Assembly: GCF_003025555.1 (NCBI RefSeq) | Contig: NZ_PYMH01000006.1 | Span: 248,001 to 312,000 of the forward strand | DNA length: 64,000 nt | Direction: 5' to 3' | From: Photobacterium lutimaris | GTDB lineage: Bacteria; Pseudomonadota; Gammaproteobacteria; Enterobacterales; Vibrionaceae | Part shown: in pieces, positions 18,164 through 26,679 of the stretch | Position numbering within the stretch: position 1 is the stretch's first letter | Layout of the letters: the number at the start of each line of letters is the position of its first letter | Position numbers and translations under genes: made by a program | The notes under the pieces: generated by a model | Databases searched by the model: none | What the model saw: the letters and a program-made list of their open reading frames with translations, nothing else | What the model was told of the DNA's origin: nothing

Positions 18164-19486
18164 ATGCATCAACCAAAAGCCATGCAGCGGATCATCGATG
18201 TGTACTTCTGTGACCCAGCTCGGACCGATGCGATCAAGTCTGGGACACAGGTACTGGTACAAGATGGGTACAACGATAAACTGTATTGGGTGAAGAAAGG
18301 CGAGTTGTCCGGTTACCTCAAGAACGACGCTGATGTGACGGCGAAAGTATTCAGGGTCGAGCAAGGGATGTTCTTTGGTGTTCATAGCTTCTTCGCCCAA
18401 ACATTGATGGCCTCGACCACGGTGGTCGCGGAAAAAGACAGCGAAATCGCGTGGATTGATCTCAAAACCCAGGCAGTTGAACCGGAAACGTTCGGCTCTC
18501 TGGCTGAGCAGTTTATGCCGGTTATGGTTCATGAATTGGCCCAGCGGCAGATGATGACTGGATTGCAGGCGATCGAAAAAGAGAAAGCATTGCAAAAGCT
18601 TTATGCGGCCGAGCAGATGACGACCTTGGGTCAGCTCGCTGCCGGTATTGCTCACGAGCTCAATAATGCGGTCGGGGTCTTGAGCAGTAAAACTGAAGGG
18701 CTGCAGCAGGGAATTTGCCGCTTTTTGGAAGAGAACAAACCGGAAGTGAGTCCGTTTCTTGATCTCGGTATTTGCGAGGGTCAGGCCGCGACCTCGGCTC
18801 AGGCCCGCAAACGCGCCAAGCAGCTACAGCAAGATCTTGGTCTCGAAAGGGAGCAGGCCAGACAGCTTGCCCGCGCGGTGCCAGAGGGCGAGGTGCCTGC
18901 TTACTGGCTTGATAATCTCGATGAGGCTTTGCAATATTGGGATATCGGCCGGGATCTGCATGATATGCGGTTGGCCTCGAAACATGCTGCCAGTATTGTC
19001 CGTTCGGTGAAGCAGCTCGGCGGGACAGACAATGCACGCCAGCCTGAGGTTGATGTTAACGATACCATCCACAAGTCACTGGCTTTGCTGCAAAGCAACT
19101 TAAGGCGGGTCAATGTGGTATTGCGCCCGGCAGTGCTGCCGACCATTACCGCCAGTACCACTGAGCTGGTGCAGGTATGGGTCAATATTATCAAGAATGC
19201 GTGTGATGCCATGGAGCATACCGCCGAACCGCAGATCGAGATCATTACGCGGCATTCAAAAAATCGCTTGTTGATCACCATCAGCAACAATGGGCCGATG
19301 ATCGATGAAACGACACGGCGCAAAGTATTTCAACCCAACTTCACAACTAAAAAAGGTGGGTTGTCATTCGGATTAGGGCTGGGCTTATCGATAGTACAAC
19401 GGATCGTCAACAGTTATGGCGGTACCATTGCACTGAAGAGTGACCCAGGAAAAACAAAATTTCGTATCAAACTGCCAATCGCGTAA
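18164..19486 (+). CDS. Histidine kinase with N-terminal cNMP-binding-like domain
   Basis: The 440-residue cytoplasmic kinase begins with a cyclic-nucleotide-binding-like domain (residues about 10-120: LYWVKKGELSGYL, RVEQGMFFGVHSFF), then a HisKA helix with His164 in GIAHELNNAVGVL and an ATPase domain with VNIIKNACDAME, ISNNGPMI and GLGLGLSIV. As in the kinase at 10648, a helical insertion of about 100 residues separates the two dimerisation helices (RKRAKQLQQDLGLERE). The ATG at 18164 was chosen over upstream in-frame codons because GAGAG precedes it and it follows the transporter stop by ten bases. The receiver gene begins ten bases after its stop codon. Confidence 0.9.
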   Translation: MHQPKAMQRIIDVYFCDPARTDAIKSGTQVLVQDGYNDKLYWVKKGELSGYLKNDADVTAKVFRVEQGMFFGVHSFFAQTLMASTTVVAEKDSEIAWIDLKTQAVEPETFGSLAEQFMPVMVHELAQRQMMTGLQAIEKEKALQKLYAAEQMTTLGQLAAGIAHELNNAVGVLSSKTEGLQQGICRFLEENKPEVSPFLDLGICEGQAATSAQARKRAKQLQQDLGLEREQARQLARAVPEGEVPAYWLDNLDEALQYWDIGRDLHDMRLASKHAASIVRSVKQLGGTDNARQPEVDVNDTIHKSLALLQSNLRRVNVVLRPAVLPTITASTTELVQVWVNIIKNACDAMEHTAEPQIEIITRHSKNRLLITISNNGPMIDETTRRKVFQPNFTTKKGGLSFGLGLGLSIVQRIVNSYGGTIALKSDPGKTKFRIKLPIA

Positions 19487-19496
19487 GGGAATGGTT

Positions 19497-19970
19497 ATGG
19501 AAAAACTAAATATCATCTGCGTTGATGATCAGAGGGAAGTACTCAGCGCTGTATTGAAAGATTTGTCACCACTGAATGACTTCTTTCATGTCGAAGATTG
19601 TGAGTCGGCGGATGAAGCGCTTGAATTGATGGATGAGTTGGATGCCGAAGGCGAGTTCATTGCGCTAGTGATCTCAGATCATGTGATGCCAGGTAAAACT
19701 GGGGTTGAGCTATTGACAGAGATCTCGCAGGATGCCCGTTTTCACAAGACCAAAAAAGTCTTACTGACCGGTCAGGCCACACATCAAGACACCATCGTAG
19801 CGATTAACCGTGCCCGTATCGAAAGCTATTTCGAAAAACCGTGGAAAGCTGATAGCTTGTTGACGACAGCACGTAGCCTTATCACCGAGTATATCTTTGA
19901 TATGGGGATAGATTATCAGCCATGGATGGAGATCCTTGATAATGGCGTAGTGTTCAGGCGTTTGAGCTAA
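19497..19970 (+). CDS. Single-domain response regulator (receiver protein)
   Basis: The 157-residue protein is a receiver domain with a DDQ pocket, phosphoacceptor Asp61 in VISDHVMPGKTG, LLTGQA and the conserved lysine in FEKPW, then a tail of about 30 residues with no DNA-binding motif. The ATG at 19497 was chosen because AAGGGA lies six bases upstream; the frame itself is open further into the kinase gene. The protein is a clear relative of that at 10145-10651, even to the position of Asp61. It completes a transporter-kinase-receiver operon closed by a terminator. Confidence 0.9.
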   Translation: MEKLNIICVDDQREVLSAVLKDLSPLNDFFHVEDCESADEALELMDELDAEGEFIALVISDHVMPGKTGVELLTEISQDARFHKTKKVLLTGQATHQDTIVAINRARIESYFEKPWKADSLLTTARSLITEYIFDMGIDYQPWMEILDNGVVFRRLS

Positions 19971-19985
19971 GGACGTTATTGAAAC

Positions 19986-20012
19986 AAAAAGCAGGCATCG
20001 CCTGCTTTTTTT
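19986..20012 (+). terminator. Terminator of the DASS-kinase-receiver operon
   Basis: AAAAAGCAGGC, three bases, GCCTGCTTTTTTT: strong intrinsic terminator 16 bases after the receiver stop codon. Confidence 0.92.
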
Positions 20013-20029
20013 GTATCTGAAACAGCCTT

Positions 20030-20311
20030 CTAGGCCGCCACAATATTGTTTCTAACCAAACCGCGCTTGATGTTCCGGCACATTTTGCCAAAGCGTGAAA
20101 TATCGTCGAAATCTGGCGAATCGCCTCGTTCTAATGCGCACTCCCAGTAAGATACCTCCGATTCCAACATTTCCATCAATTTTTTTGGGCAACCGATACA
20201 GCTGTTATCAGGGCCACAGATGAACGTATCAGAGTCATAAAGTGGCAGCTCGAACTTAACTTGTTCGATGATCTGAAGCATTGCCGTGCGGCGATCGGGT
20301 TTTTTGGCCAT
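20030..20311 (-). CDS. Small conserved-type protein with a cysteine cluster
   Basis: The 93-residue protein starts MAKKPDRRTAML and contains a cysteine cluster in ICGPDNSCIGCPKK (C-x6-C-x2-C) plus further cysteines later, suggesting a metal or iron-sulfur site. No family was recognised, and a function is not proposed. The frame stays open upstream to 20449, but that region overlaps the zntA promoter; the ATG at 20311 is the sensible start although its ribosome binding site is poor. It is divergent from zntA, and the cysteines raise the possibility of a role in metal handling, which is only inference. Confidence 0.65.
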   Translation of the reverse strand: MAKKPDRRTAMLQIIEQVKFELPLYDSDTFICGPDNSCIGCPKKLMEMLESEVSYWECALERGDSPDFDDISRFGKMCRNIKRGLVRNNIVAA

Positions 20312-20427
20312 AGTCGTGCAGGGGATAGGGAAAACAGGGGGGGAGGGTATAAAAAATAACGGTGATATGTCTATAGCCGATTGATGGTTTAATCTGTGCC
20401 TGGAAACCATTTTCTGAGCGTTGTCTC

Positions 20428-20459
20428 TTGACCTTAGACTTAGCTCCAAGGTTTATAGT
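20428..20459 (+). promoter_or_regulatory. MerR-type promoter/operator of zntA
   Basis: A -35 box TTGACC (20428-20433) and a -10 box TATAGT (20454-20459) are separated by 20 bases, longer than the usual 17. The spacer holds a dyad, ACCTT...AAGGT, at 20431-20452. Overlong spacers with a central dyad are the hallmark of promoters activated by MerR-family regulators such as ZntR, CueR or CadR. The regulator gene itself is not in the window. Confidence 0.8.
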
Positions 20460-20507
20460 TATAGACATGGTGAGCAAACCATAGATAACAAAGACAAGGA
20501 GAAGGCC

Positions 20508-22946
20508 ATGTGTGCCCAATGCAATAATAAGAAGTTACATGTTCATTCAGTGAAAGCGGCCGGTGTAGGTCAGCCTTCGGTTGTGGTTGAAAACAGCAGC
20601 CCCGATTCGTGCTGCACATCAAGCAGCTGCCAAACAAGCCAAACGACATCAATCTCGCAAGAATCGGAATTATCGCCGGGCGATGACGACCCTGCTTCCG
20701 GTGCCTCCCTTGGGTCTTCAGTTAATAAAATCACTCCCGCAGAGGCAGCGGCCGAATCGTCATGCTGTCGTTCTAGTGGCTGTTGCAGTACAGCGAGCGA
20801 AGAGAGTCAGAGCTGTGATACTCCGAACGACGATGTTTCTCCAGCCCCTCACCGTACAACCTTAAGTTGGAAAATCGGCGGTATGGACTGTCCAAGTTGC
20901 GCCAAAAAATTAGAGAAGGCCATTAACGGCCTTGATGGTGTTGCTTCCGCGAAAGTGATGTTTGCCACTGAAAAGCTAGTCGTTAATTGTCAATCTGCCA
21001 CGATATCTGATGACGTTGTGGCGAAAAGCCGTGAAACAGGCTTTGTTCTCTTCAGTGTAGGTGGCGCATCAGAACAAGACAAACCCGCAAGCTTCTTGAA
21101 GGATAATCTGCCTGTAGTGATGATTGCGGCGATGATGCTGATCTCATTTTTGATCAGTCGGCAGTCTGAAACCATGGGGTTAGCTGCATTTACGGCGACC
21201 ACCTTAGTAGGGCTACTGCCCATCGCTCGCAAGGCCATCAGGCTGGCAAAAAGTGGGTCACCATTTTCCATCGAGACCCTAATGAGCGTGGCTGCCATTG
21301 GTGCTCTGTATTTGGGTGAAACGGCAGAAGCCGCCATGGTACTGCTGTTGTTCCTCATCGGTGAGCAGCTTGAAGGCTATGCCTCAGCAAAAGCGCGCAG
21401 TGGGGTGAAGTCGCTGATGGCTTTGGTGCCGGAAAAAGCCAGTCGTATTTTGCCTGATGGGAGCAAAGAGCAAGTGTCGGCCAGTGAGCTCCAGCAGGGT
21501 GATATTATCGAAGTGGCACCGGGCGGCCGTTTGCCCGCTGATGTCGAGCTATTGGATGCGGCGGCGAGTTTTGATGAAAGTGCGTTAACCGGTGAGTCCG
21601 TACCGGTAGAACGTTTGCCTGGTGAGCAGGTAATGGCGGGGGCATTGGTGGCGGATAAAGTGGTACGCCTGCGTATTACTTCAGCGCAAGGCGAGAATGC
21701 CATCGATCGTATTTTACACCTGATTGAGGATGCGGAATCGCGCAAGGCACCGCTTGAGCGCTTTGTTGATCGGTTTAGCCGCTGGTATACCCCAGCGATG
21801 ATCGTGTTGGCTGCTTTGGTGGTTGTTGTGCCACCGATGTTATTCGGGCAAAACTGGGATGAATGGCTGTACAAAGGCCTAACGTTACTCTTGATTGCCT
21901 GTCCATGTGCGTTGGTGATTTCGATTCCGGCGGCAATTACATCAGGTTTGGCAGCGGCAACACGTCGTGGTGCCCTGATTAAAGGTGGGGCTGCACTTGA
22001 GCAACTGGGCAGAATTGAAACCGTTGCTTTTGATAAAACCGGCACCCTAACCGAAGGTAAACCTGTGATGACAGATATTGTCAGCTGGGATGACGATGAA
22101 GCGCGCTTGCTTCGACAGTCAGCGGCGGTAGAGATGGGCTCCGCCCACCCACTGGCACAGGCTGTGGTCAATGCCGCCAAAGATCGTGGCTTGCAGGTCG
22201 AAGAAGCGCAAGAGCGCCAAGCGTTACCGGGCCGAGGTATTCAGGGCAATACTGATGGCGATATCCTGATGCTGTTGGCGGCAGATCGTCTACCTGAAAA
22301 TGTGACGTTGTCGGTTCAACAAGCTGAACAAGCCTTTGCGCTTGAAGGTGAGGGGAAAACCTTAGTCGTTGCTCTTCGGAACTTGCAACCGGTAGGGCTC
22401 ATTGCTTGGCGTGATAACTTGCGTGCAGACAGTGCCAAAGCGGTACAGAAGCTCAAGGAGATGGGGATTCACTCTGTGATGCTGACCGGTGATAACCCGC
22501 GAGCTGCGGCCGCAATTGCTGGCGAAATTGGGATTGCGTTCGAAGCGGGTTTGCTTCCGGAAGACAAGGTACAGCATGTCGAGTTGGCCAACCAGCGTAG
22601 CAATGTCGCCATGGTCGGTGACGGTATCAACGATGCACCGGCAATGAAAACGGCCTCGATTGGTATTGCGATGGGCGGAGGGACAGACGTGGCGTTGGAA
22701 ACTGCCGATGCGGCGTTGACCCATAACCGTGTCGCAGAGCTGCCAATGATGATCGCCCTGTCGAAAGCAACCCTGGCGAATATTAAGCAGAATGTGTTCC
22801 TGGCGCTGGGATTGAAAGGGGTTTTCTTGGTCACCACCTTGCTGGGCATGACGGGGCTTTGGGTTGCCGTGCTGGCCGACAGTGGGGCAACGGCCTTGGT
22901 TACCTTGAATGCACTGCGTCTGCTTAAGTTCAAGTATAAAGAATAG
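20508..22946 (+). CDS. zntA: Zn(II)/Cd(II)/Pb(II) P-type ATPase
   Basis: The 812-residue protein is a P1B-type metal exporter. A cysteine-rich N-terminal extension of about 110 residues (MCAQC, then SCCTSSSC and SSCCRSSGCC) precedes a heavy-metal-associated domain with GGMDCPSCAKK. Membrane segments follow, with the ion-binding CPC motif at residues 465-467, the phosphorylation site Asp509 in DKTGTLTEG, the SAHPLAQAV histidine-proline signature and the GDGINDAP hinge near residue 704. The CPC motif and overall similarity favour Zn/Cd/Pb over copper. The ATG at 20508 follows AAGGAG at an ideal distance; the frame opens further upstream across the promoter. Expression is probably induced by metal through the MerR-type promoter. 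Confidence 0.93.
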   Translation: MCAQCNNKKLHVHSVKAAGVGQPSVVVENSSPDSCCTSSSCQTSQTTSISQESELSPGDDDPASGASLGSSVNKITPAEAAAESSCCRSSGCCSTASEESQSCDTPNDDVSPAPHRTTLSWKIGGMDCPSCAKKLEKAINGLDGVASAKVMFATEKLVVNCQSATISDDVVAKSRETGFVLFSVGGASEQDKPASFLKDNLPVVMIAAMMLISFLISRQSETMGLAAFTATTLVGLLPIARKAIRLAKSGSPFSIETLMSVAAIGALYLGETAEAAMVLLLFLIGEQLEGYASAKARSGVKSLMALVPEKASRILPDGSKEQVSASELQQGDIIEVAPGGRLPADVELLDAAASFDESALTGESVPVERLPGEQVMAGALVADKVVRLRITSAQGENAIDRILHLIEDAESRKAPLERFVDRFSRWYTPAMIVLAALVVVVPPMLFGQNWDEWLYKGLTLLLIACPCALVISIPAAITSGLAAATRRGALIKGGAALEQLGRIETVAFDKTGTLTEGKPVMTDIVSWDDDEARLLRQSAAVEMGSAHPLAQAVVNAAKDRGLQVEEAQERQALPGRGIQGNTDGDILMLLAADRLPENVTLSVQQAEQAFALEGEGKTLVVALRNLQPVGLIAWRDNLRADSAKAVQKLKEMGIHSVMLTGDNPRAAAAIAGEIGIAFEAGLLPEDKVQHVELANQRSNVAMVGDGINDAPAMKTASIGIAMGGGTDVALETADAALTHNRVAELPMMIALSKATLANIKQNVFLALGLKGVFLVTTLLGMTGLWVAVLADSGATALVTLNALRLLKFKYKE

Positions 22947-22976
22947 ACTCGCTTTGCTTGTCTAAGTCGATTAGCT

Positions 22977-23016
22977 CCAAATTGGTGCATCAGCCCTATG
23001 TGATGCACCAATTTGG
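22977..23016. repeat. 16-bp perfect inverted repeat after zntA
   Basis: CCAAATTGGTGCATCA and its exact complement TGATGCACCAATTTGG flank an 8-base loop, 30 bases beyond the zntA stop. There is no T tract, so it may stabilise the mRNA, act as a protein-binding site, or form a weak terminator together with the next hairpin. Confidence 0.8.
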
Positions 23017-23089
23017 ATTGTGAGTGGTTGTGATAAGTTTTTTATCATTTATTTCAGTGTGTTGTCCCTATCATCCACTATCAAACCAT

Positions 23090-23123
23090 AAAATACCAAA
23101 CTGTTGAGTTTGGTATTTTTTTT
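23090..23123 (+). terminator. Terminator upstream of the chemoreceptor gene
   Basis: AAAATACCAAACT, GTTG, AGTTTGGTATTTTTTTT: a 12-bp stem and eight T residues. It probably ends zntA transcription before the chemoreceptor gene. Confidence 0.9.
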
Positions 23124-23153
23124 GCATTTAAAACAATAGGATGATGTTTATGG

Positions 23154-25286
23154 ATGGATACAATGCAGCTCTCACAGCAAGAAAAGAACTGGCTCCCAAT
23201 CTTTGGCCCTAATGGTAAGCTGGCGATGCGCAAAGCGTGCTGGCTAAACCGAGATAAGATCACTTACCTTGAAGATACATTCGACAGTATTTCGAATACG
23301 CGGGTAAGGCTGCTCCATACTTGGACAGAAACACAGTGGGACTTCCTACAAGATGCGATGTTCTACCTCGCGACAAAACCAACACAAGAGCAGCCTAGTG
23401 TTTTGGCACAATTGCTAAAACGAAATAATGACTTTTCAGAACTATTTATTGTTAATGCCGACGGCATGATCACGGCAAGCAGTTTTCCCTCTCATGCAGG
23501 TCAAGTTCATCGCCAACAAGACGCCTTGGCCCAAGGGCGTGAAAAGCAATTTCTGCATGGGCCTTATATCGATAAGCAAACGTTGGATCCGGGCCCTTCA
23601 AGTTCAAGTTTCCACGATGAAGTCACATTGATGTTCTATCAGCCGATAGAAGTGTCTGGCACTTTCATCGGTTGCCTGTGTGGCCGCGTTCCGAATGACG
23701 TGCTGGGAGATTTGATCCAGCGAGAAGCGGGGCATATCTATAGTGAGTCGGGTGATAACTACATCTTCATGGTTGATTCGAAGTTCGAACCGTCAATTCA
23801 GCCGGGCATTGCCCTTTCTCGTTCCCGTTTTGAAGACAGTACGTTTTCTCATGGCGAGAACCTGAAATCAGGTATTGGGACTGATTGGGGGGCGGTCAAG
23901 ATAGATAAACATACCGAGTTTGAAATTGTATTCACCGACCCGGCGACCAAGAAGCTGCATCCAGGCGTCAGGGAGACAATTGCCAAGGGCGCAAACCTGT
24001 ATGTGGAATATCCAGGTTATTCCGACTATCGCCATATTCCGGTGATAGGGAAAGGGGTGACATTCCAGCTTCGTGGCTCTCCCGATCGCTGGGGGATGAT
24101 GTGCGAGGCCGATCTCGAAGAGGTCTACCGTCACCGTTCCCTTGCCAAGAAATTGAGTAATAAGTACTTACTGATTTGGCTGTTTACCGTTGTGCCTCCT
24201 TTGTTTCTCGCGCACTTTATGTCATTGGGGATCCCAGCTCTCGGCCTGATGATGGTCATGTCACTGCTGATTGGCTACGGCGTGTTCAAGTATATGGTCG
24301 CAATGCCTATGGTAAGGCAGCTTGAGCAAATGACAGGGGTGATAAAAACCATTGCGGAAGGTGATGGGGATCTAAAGCGCAGGCTTGATAGCCTGCAATT
24401 TCATCCCGACGAGACGGGTGATTTAGGTCGATGGATCAACAGCTTCATTGATAACCTCGAGGGAGTGGTCGGCGGCATTATCTTTGCCTCCAGTGAAGTT
24501 GAACAGGTGAGTAATTCAATGCTGCGCCGCTGTAGTGTGGTGGATGATTGTACCGTTCAAACCTCAGGTTCTATTGATTCATTGTTAACATTGACCCGCC
24601 ATCAGCAAGCTGAAATCCATAAAGCAGAGCAATCAGCGCAGCAGTTACAAGAATTGATGCAAAATATGGTCGATTCCGCACAGGAAGAGTATCAGCAAGC
24701 GGTAAGCAATACTCAAGAGATCAAAGATATCGTTAAAGCATCCGCAAATAGCGTGAATGAAATTAACGACGAGATGAAACATATTGAAGGGGTTGTTCGG
24801 CTTATTTCTGAAATTACCGAGCAAACTAATTTGTTGGCTTTGAATGCGGCTATCGAAGCGGCTAGAGCCGGCGAACATGGTCGTGGGTTCTCTGTGGTGG
24901 CTGATGAAGTGAGAAACCTTGCCACCAAAACATCAACCGCAGCCAACCATATTGGTGAAACGGTAAGTAAATTGCGTGGCCAATCCAAAACGGCGGTCAG
25001 CTATATGGAGCAGGGCGTGCAAAATGTCGAGCAAAGCTCGATGATATTGGACTCAAGCCAGCGCAGTGACAAGCTACAGCAAGCGGTGGAATCCATGTTC
25101 CAAACCATTAATGTCATTGCCTCTACCAGTGAGCGTCACAACGACACAGCAGAAAAAGCACAGAGCAGTATGTCATCGCTGGAACTGTCCTCACAGCAAT
25201 TAACGCGCCGAACAACCTTGGTAAAAAACTCGATTATTCGATTGCACCAGCTCGTTGATCGGTTTGAAGTCTCTTCGGCAAGCTAG
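23154..25286 (+). CDS. Methyl-accepting chemotaxis protein with unanchored N-terminal sensor
   Basis: The 710-residue receptor has an N-terminal sensory region of about 335 residues that looks Cache-like ([16 protein letters not shown] resembles a Cache strand pattern), then two adjacent membrane helices at about residues 338-385, a HAMP-like region ([17 protein letters not shown]), and the signalling domain with the conserved hairpin tip [20 protein letters not shown] and [12 protein letters not shown]. Unlike ordinary chemoreceptors, no hydrophobic helix precedes the sensor, so with a two-helix membrane hairpin the sensor would be cytoplasmic. The ATG at 23154 has a weak ribosome binding site; an ATG at 23163 is also possible. 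It is a single-gene unit with its own terminator. Confidence 0.88.
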   Translation: MDTMQLSQQEKNWLPIFGPNGKLAMRKACWLNRDKITYLEDTFDSISNTRVRLLHTWTETQWDFLQDAMFYLATKPTQEQPSVLAQLLKRNNDFSELFIVNADGMITASSFPSHAGQVHRQQDALAQGREKQFLHGPYIDKQTLDPGPSSSSFHDEVTLMFYQPIEVSGTFIGCLCGRVPNDVLGDLIQREAGHIYSESGDNYIFMVDSKFEPSIQPGIALSRSRFEDSTFSHGENLKSGIGTDWGAVKIDKHTEFEIVFTDPATKKLHPGVRETIAKGANLYVEYPGYSDYRHIPVIGKGVTFQLRGSPDRWGMMCEADLEEVYRHRSLAKKLSNKYLLIWLFTVVPPLFLAHFMSLGIPALGLMMVMSLLIGYGVFKYMVAMPMVRQLEQMTGVIKTIAEGDGDLKRRLDSLQFHPDETGDLGRWINSFIDNLEGVVGGIIFASSEVEQVSNSMLRRCSVVDDCTVQTSGSIDSLLTLTRHQQAEIHKAEQSAQQLQELMQNMVDSAQEEYQQAVSNTQEIKDIVKASANSVNEINDEMKHIEGVVRLISEITEQTNLLALNAAIEAARAGEHGRGFSVVADEVRNLATKTSTAANHIGETVSKLRGQSKTAVSYMEQGVQNVEQSSMILDSSQRSDKLQQAVESMFQTINVIASTSERHNDTAEKAQSSMSSLELSSQQLTRRTTLVKNSIIRLHQLVDRFEVSSAS

Positions 25287-25301
25287 ATAACAGTGAACAA
25301 T

Positions 25302-25324
25302 AGGCACCTACGGGTGCCTTTTTT
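25302..25324 (+). terminator. Terminator after the chemoreceptor gene
   Basis: AGGCACC, TACG, GGTGCCT followed by T residues, 15 bases after the stop codon. Confidence 0.9.
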
Positions 25325-25449
25325 AAGGCTTATTGCCGGAAACTGTGAAGTGACGCGAAACCTTTTAGCATATTCATAGCCCGACTTATAATCAGATGAA
25401 ATTATCTTAGCTTTAAAAGTGTGGATATTGTGACTGTAAAGAGGGATTC

Positions 25450-26142
25450 ATGATCGCAGTGGTAACAGGAGCAACAAGCGGGATTGGCAAGGCAATTACC
25501 CACAGACTGCTGGCGCGAGGTGAGTGTGTGGTAGCGGCAGGTCGAACTGCCCGTCAAAGCTATCTTGCAAGGCCAGAGTTACTCCCTGTTAATTGCGATC
25601 TGCTTGAAGATGATGCGGTGGAGCGGTTATTTCAGCAAACAATGGCTGAGTACGGCAATGTCGATCTGCTTTTCGTCAATGCGGGAGTGATAGAGTCTGG
25701 CCCGATTGAAACCATAAATATAGATAAAGTCTGTGAAATGACGCGATTGAAAGTCGAGTCCAGTTTCCGTCTTATCTATACGTTTGCTAAGTACTTTAAA
25801 GAGAAAAACAAGGGCCATATATTCATTACTTCCAGTGTGCTGGGTACCAAGACCAGAGAAAACTCCGGAGCTTATGCCGGCTGTAATTTTGCCCTTGAGG
25901 CATTGGCTGAATCTTTGCGGATGGAACTGGCGGGTACTAATGTCCAAATTACCTGTATAGAGCCTGGCCTGGTACAGACAAATTTGCATGCAGAATGGGA
26001 AGTCCACCCAAAACATTTGCTCAATATATCTGATACCCTTCAACCCGAAGATATTGCAGATGCTATTATTGACGTGCTAGAAAAGCCTAGTCACGTTAGG
26101 GTGCCTAAAGTCATGTTGTTGCCTAAAGGGCACAAAATATAA
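25450..26142 (+). CDS. Short-chain dehydrogenase/reductase family protein lacking the catalytic lysine
   Basis: The 230-residue protein has the SDR nucleotide-binding motif TGATSGIG, the NAG strand (FVNAGV) and the catalytic Ser129 and Tyr142. The canonical YxxxK motif reads YAGCN, so position 146 is asparagine (codon AAT) instead of lysine. Loss of this lysine normally abolishes or strongly reduces SDR activity, so the protein may be non-catalytic, have a different mechanism, or be decaying. The rest of the fold is intact through the LRMELAGTNVQITCIEPG region and a YdfG-like C-terminus. The start ATG at 25450 follows AGAGGGA. It is followed closely by the methyltransferase-like gene. Confidence 0.85.
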   Translation: MIAVVTGATSGIGKAITHRLLARGECVVAAGRTARQSYLARPELLPVNCDLLEDDAVERLFQQTMAEYGNVDLLFVNAGVIESGPIETINIDKVCEMTRLKVESSFRLIYTFAKYFKEKNKGHIFITSSVLGTKTRENSGAYAGCNFALEALAESLRMELAGTNVQITCIEPGLVQTNLHAEWEVHPKHLLNISDTLQPEDIADAIIDVLEKPSHVRVPKVMLLPKGHKI

Positions 26143-26144
26143 TA

Positions 26145-26164
26145 TATACCCAAGTTATTTCATG
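26145..26164. repeat. Copy of a dispersed 20-bp intergenic motif
   Basis: TATACCCAAGTTATTTCATG lies immediately after the SDR stop codon, related to the copies at 14884, 29697, 53398 and 63031. Confidence 0.6.
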
Positions 26165-26183
26165 ATTGGAAAAGGAGAGTGCC

Positions 26184-26633
26184 ATGCTCGAGTTAAAGGT
26201 CCCCCCTTTATTGCTGTTCAATATTTTCGCTGCGGTCATTTTATTGCCGGCAGAGTATCCGATCAGGTTGGATAATGAAGGCTTCTTAGCTGGCAGCATA
26301 CTCGTAGCTGCAGCATTGACGATAGCTTTGTTAGCCACCATGACGTTCAAGCGTGCCAAAACGACAGTTAACCCCTACAGCTTTGATAATGTGAATACTT
26401 TGGTGACATCAGGTGTGTTTGGTTACTCAAGAAACCCGATGTACCTAGCTATGTCTGTTGCGCTACTCGGTATCGGGCTGATCGTAGACTCCGCTATTTT
26501 AGCTGTGCTGGTGGTGTTGGGGTTTGTCAGTTACCTGACCAAATTTCAGATATTACCGGAGGAGCGCTTGCTTGCAGATTTGTTCGGTACAGAGTATCGC
26601 CAGTATTGTCAGAAGGTTCGGCGCTGGATTTAG
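26184..26633 (+). CDS. Isoprenylcysteine carboxyl methyltransferase-like membrane protein
   Basis: The 149-residue inner-membrane protein has four or so hydrophobic segments and the conserved motif of the ICMT/PEMT-like family: LVTSGVFGYSRNPMYLAM, followed by a C-terminal EERLLADLFGTEYRQYCQ segment. Family members bind S-adenosylmethionine with this RNPMY and EE region and methylate small or lipid substrates; the bacterial substrate is generally unknown. The ATG at 26184 follows AAAGGAGAG at correct spacing; the frame opens 18 bases earlier with a TTG, which is not supported. Confidence 0.88.
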   Translation: MLELKVPPLLLFNIFAAVILLPAEYPIRLDNEGFLAGSILVAAALTIALLATMTFKRAKTTVNPYSFDNVNTLVTSGVFGYSRNPMYLAMSVALLGIGLIVDSAILAVLVVLGFVSYLTKFQILPEERLLADLFGTEYRQYCQKVRRWI

Positions 26634-26679
26634 CGGGATATACATTGATTTACAGACACTTACATCCAATGAGATGTGA

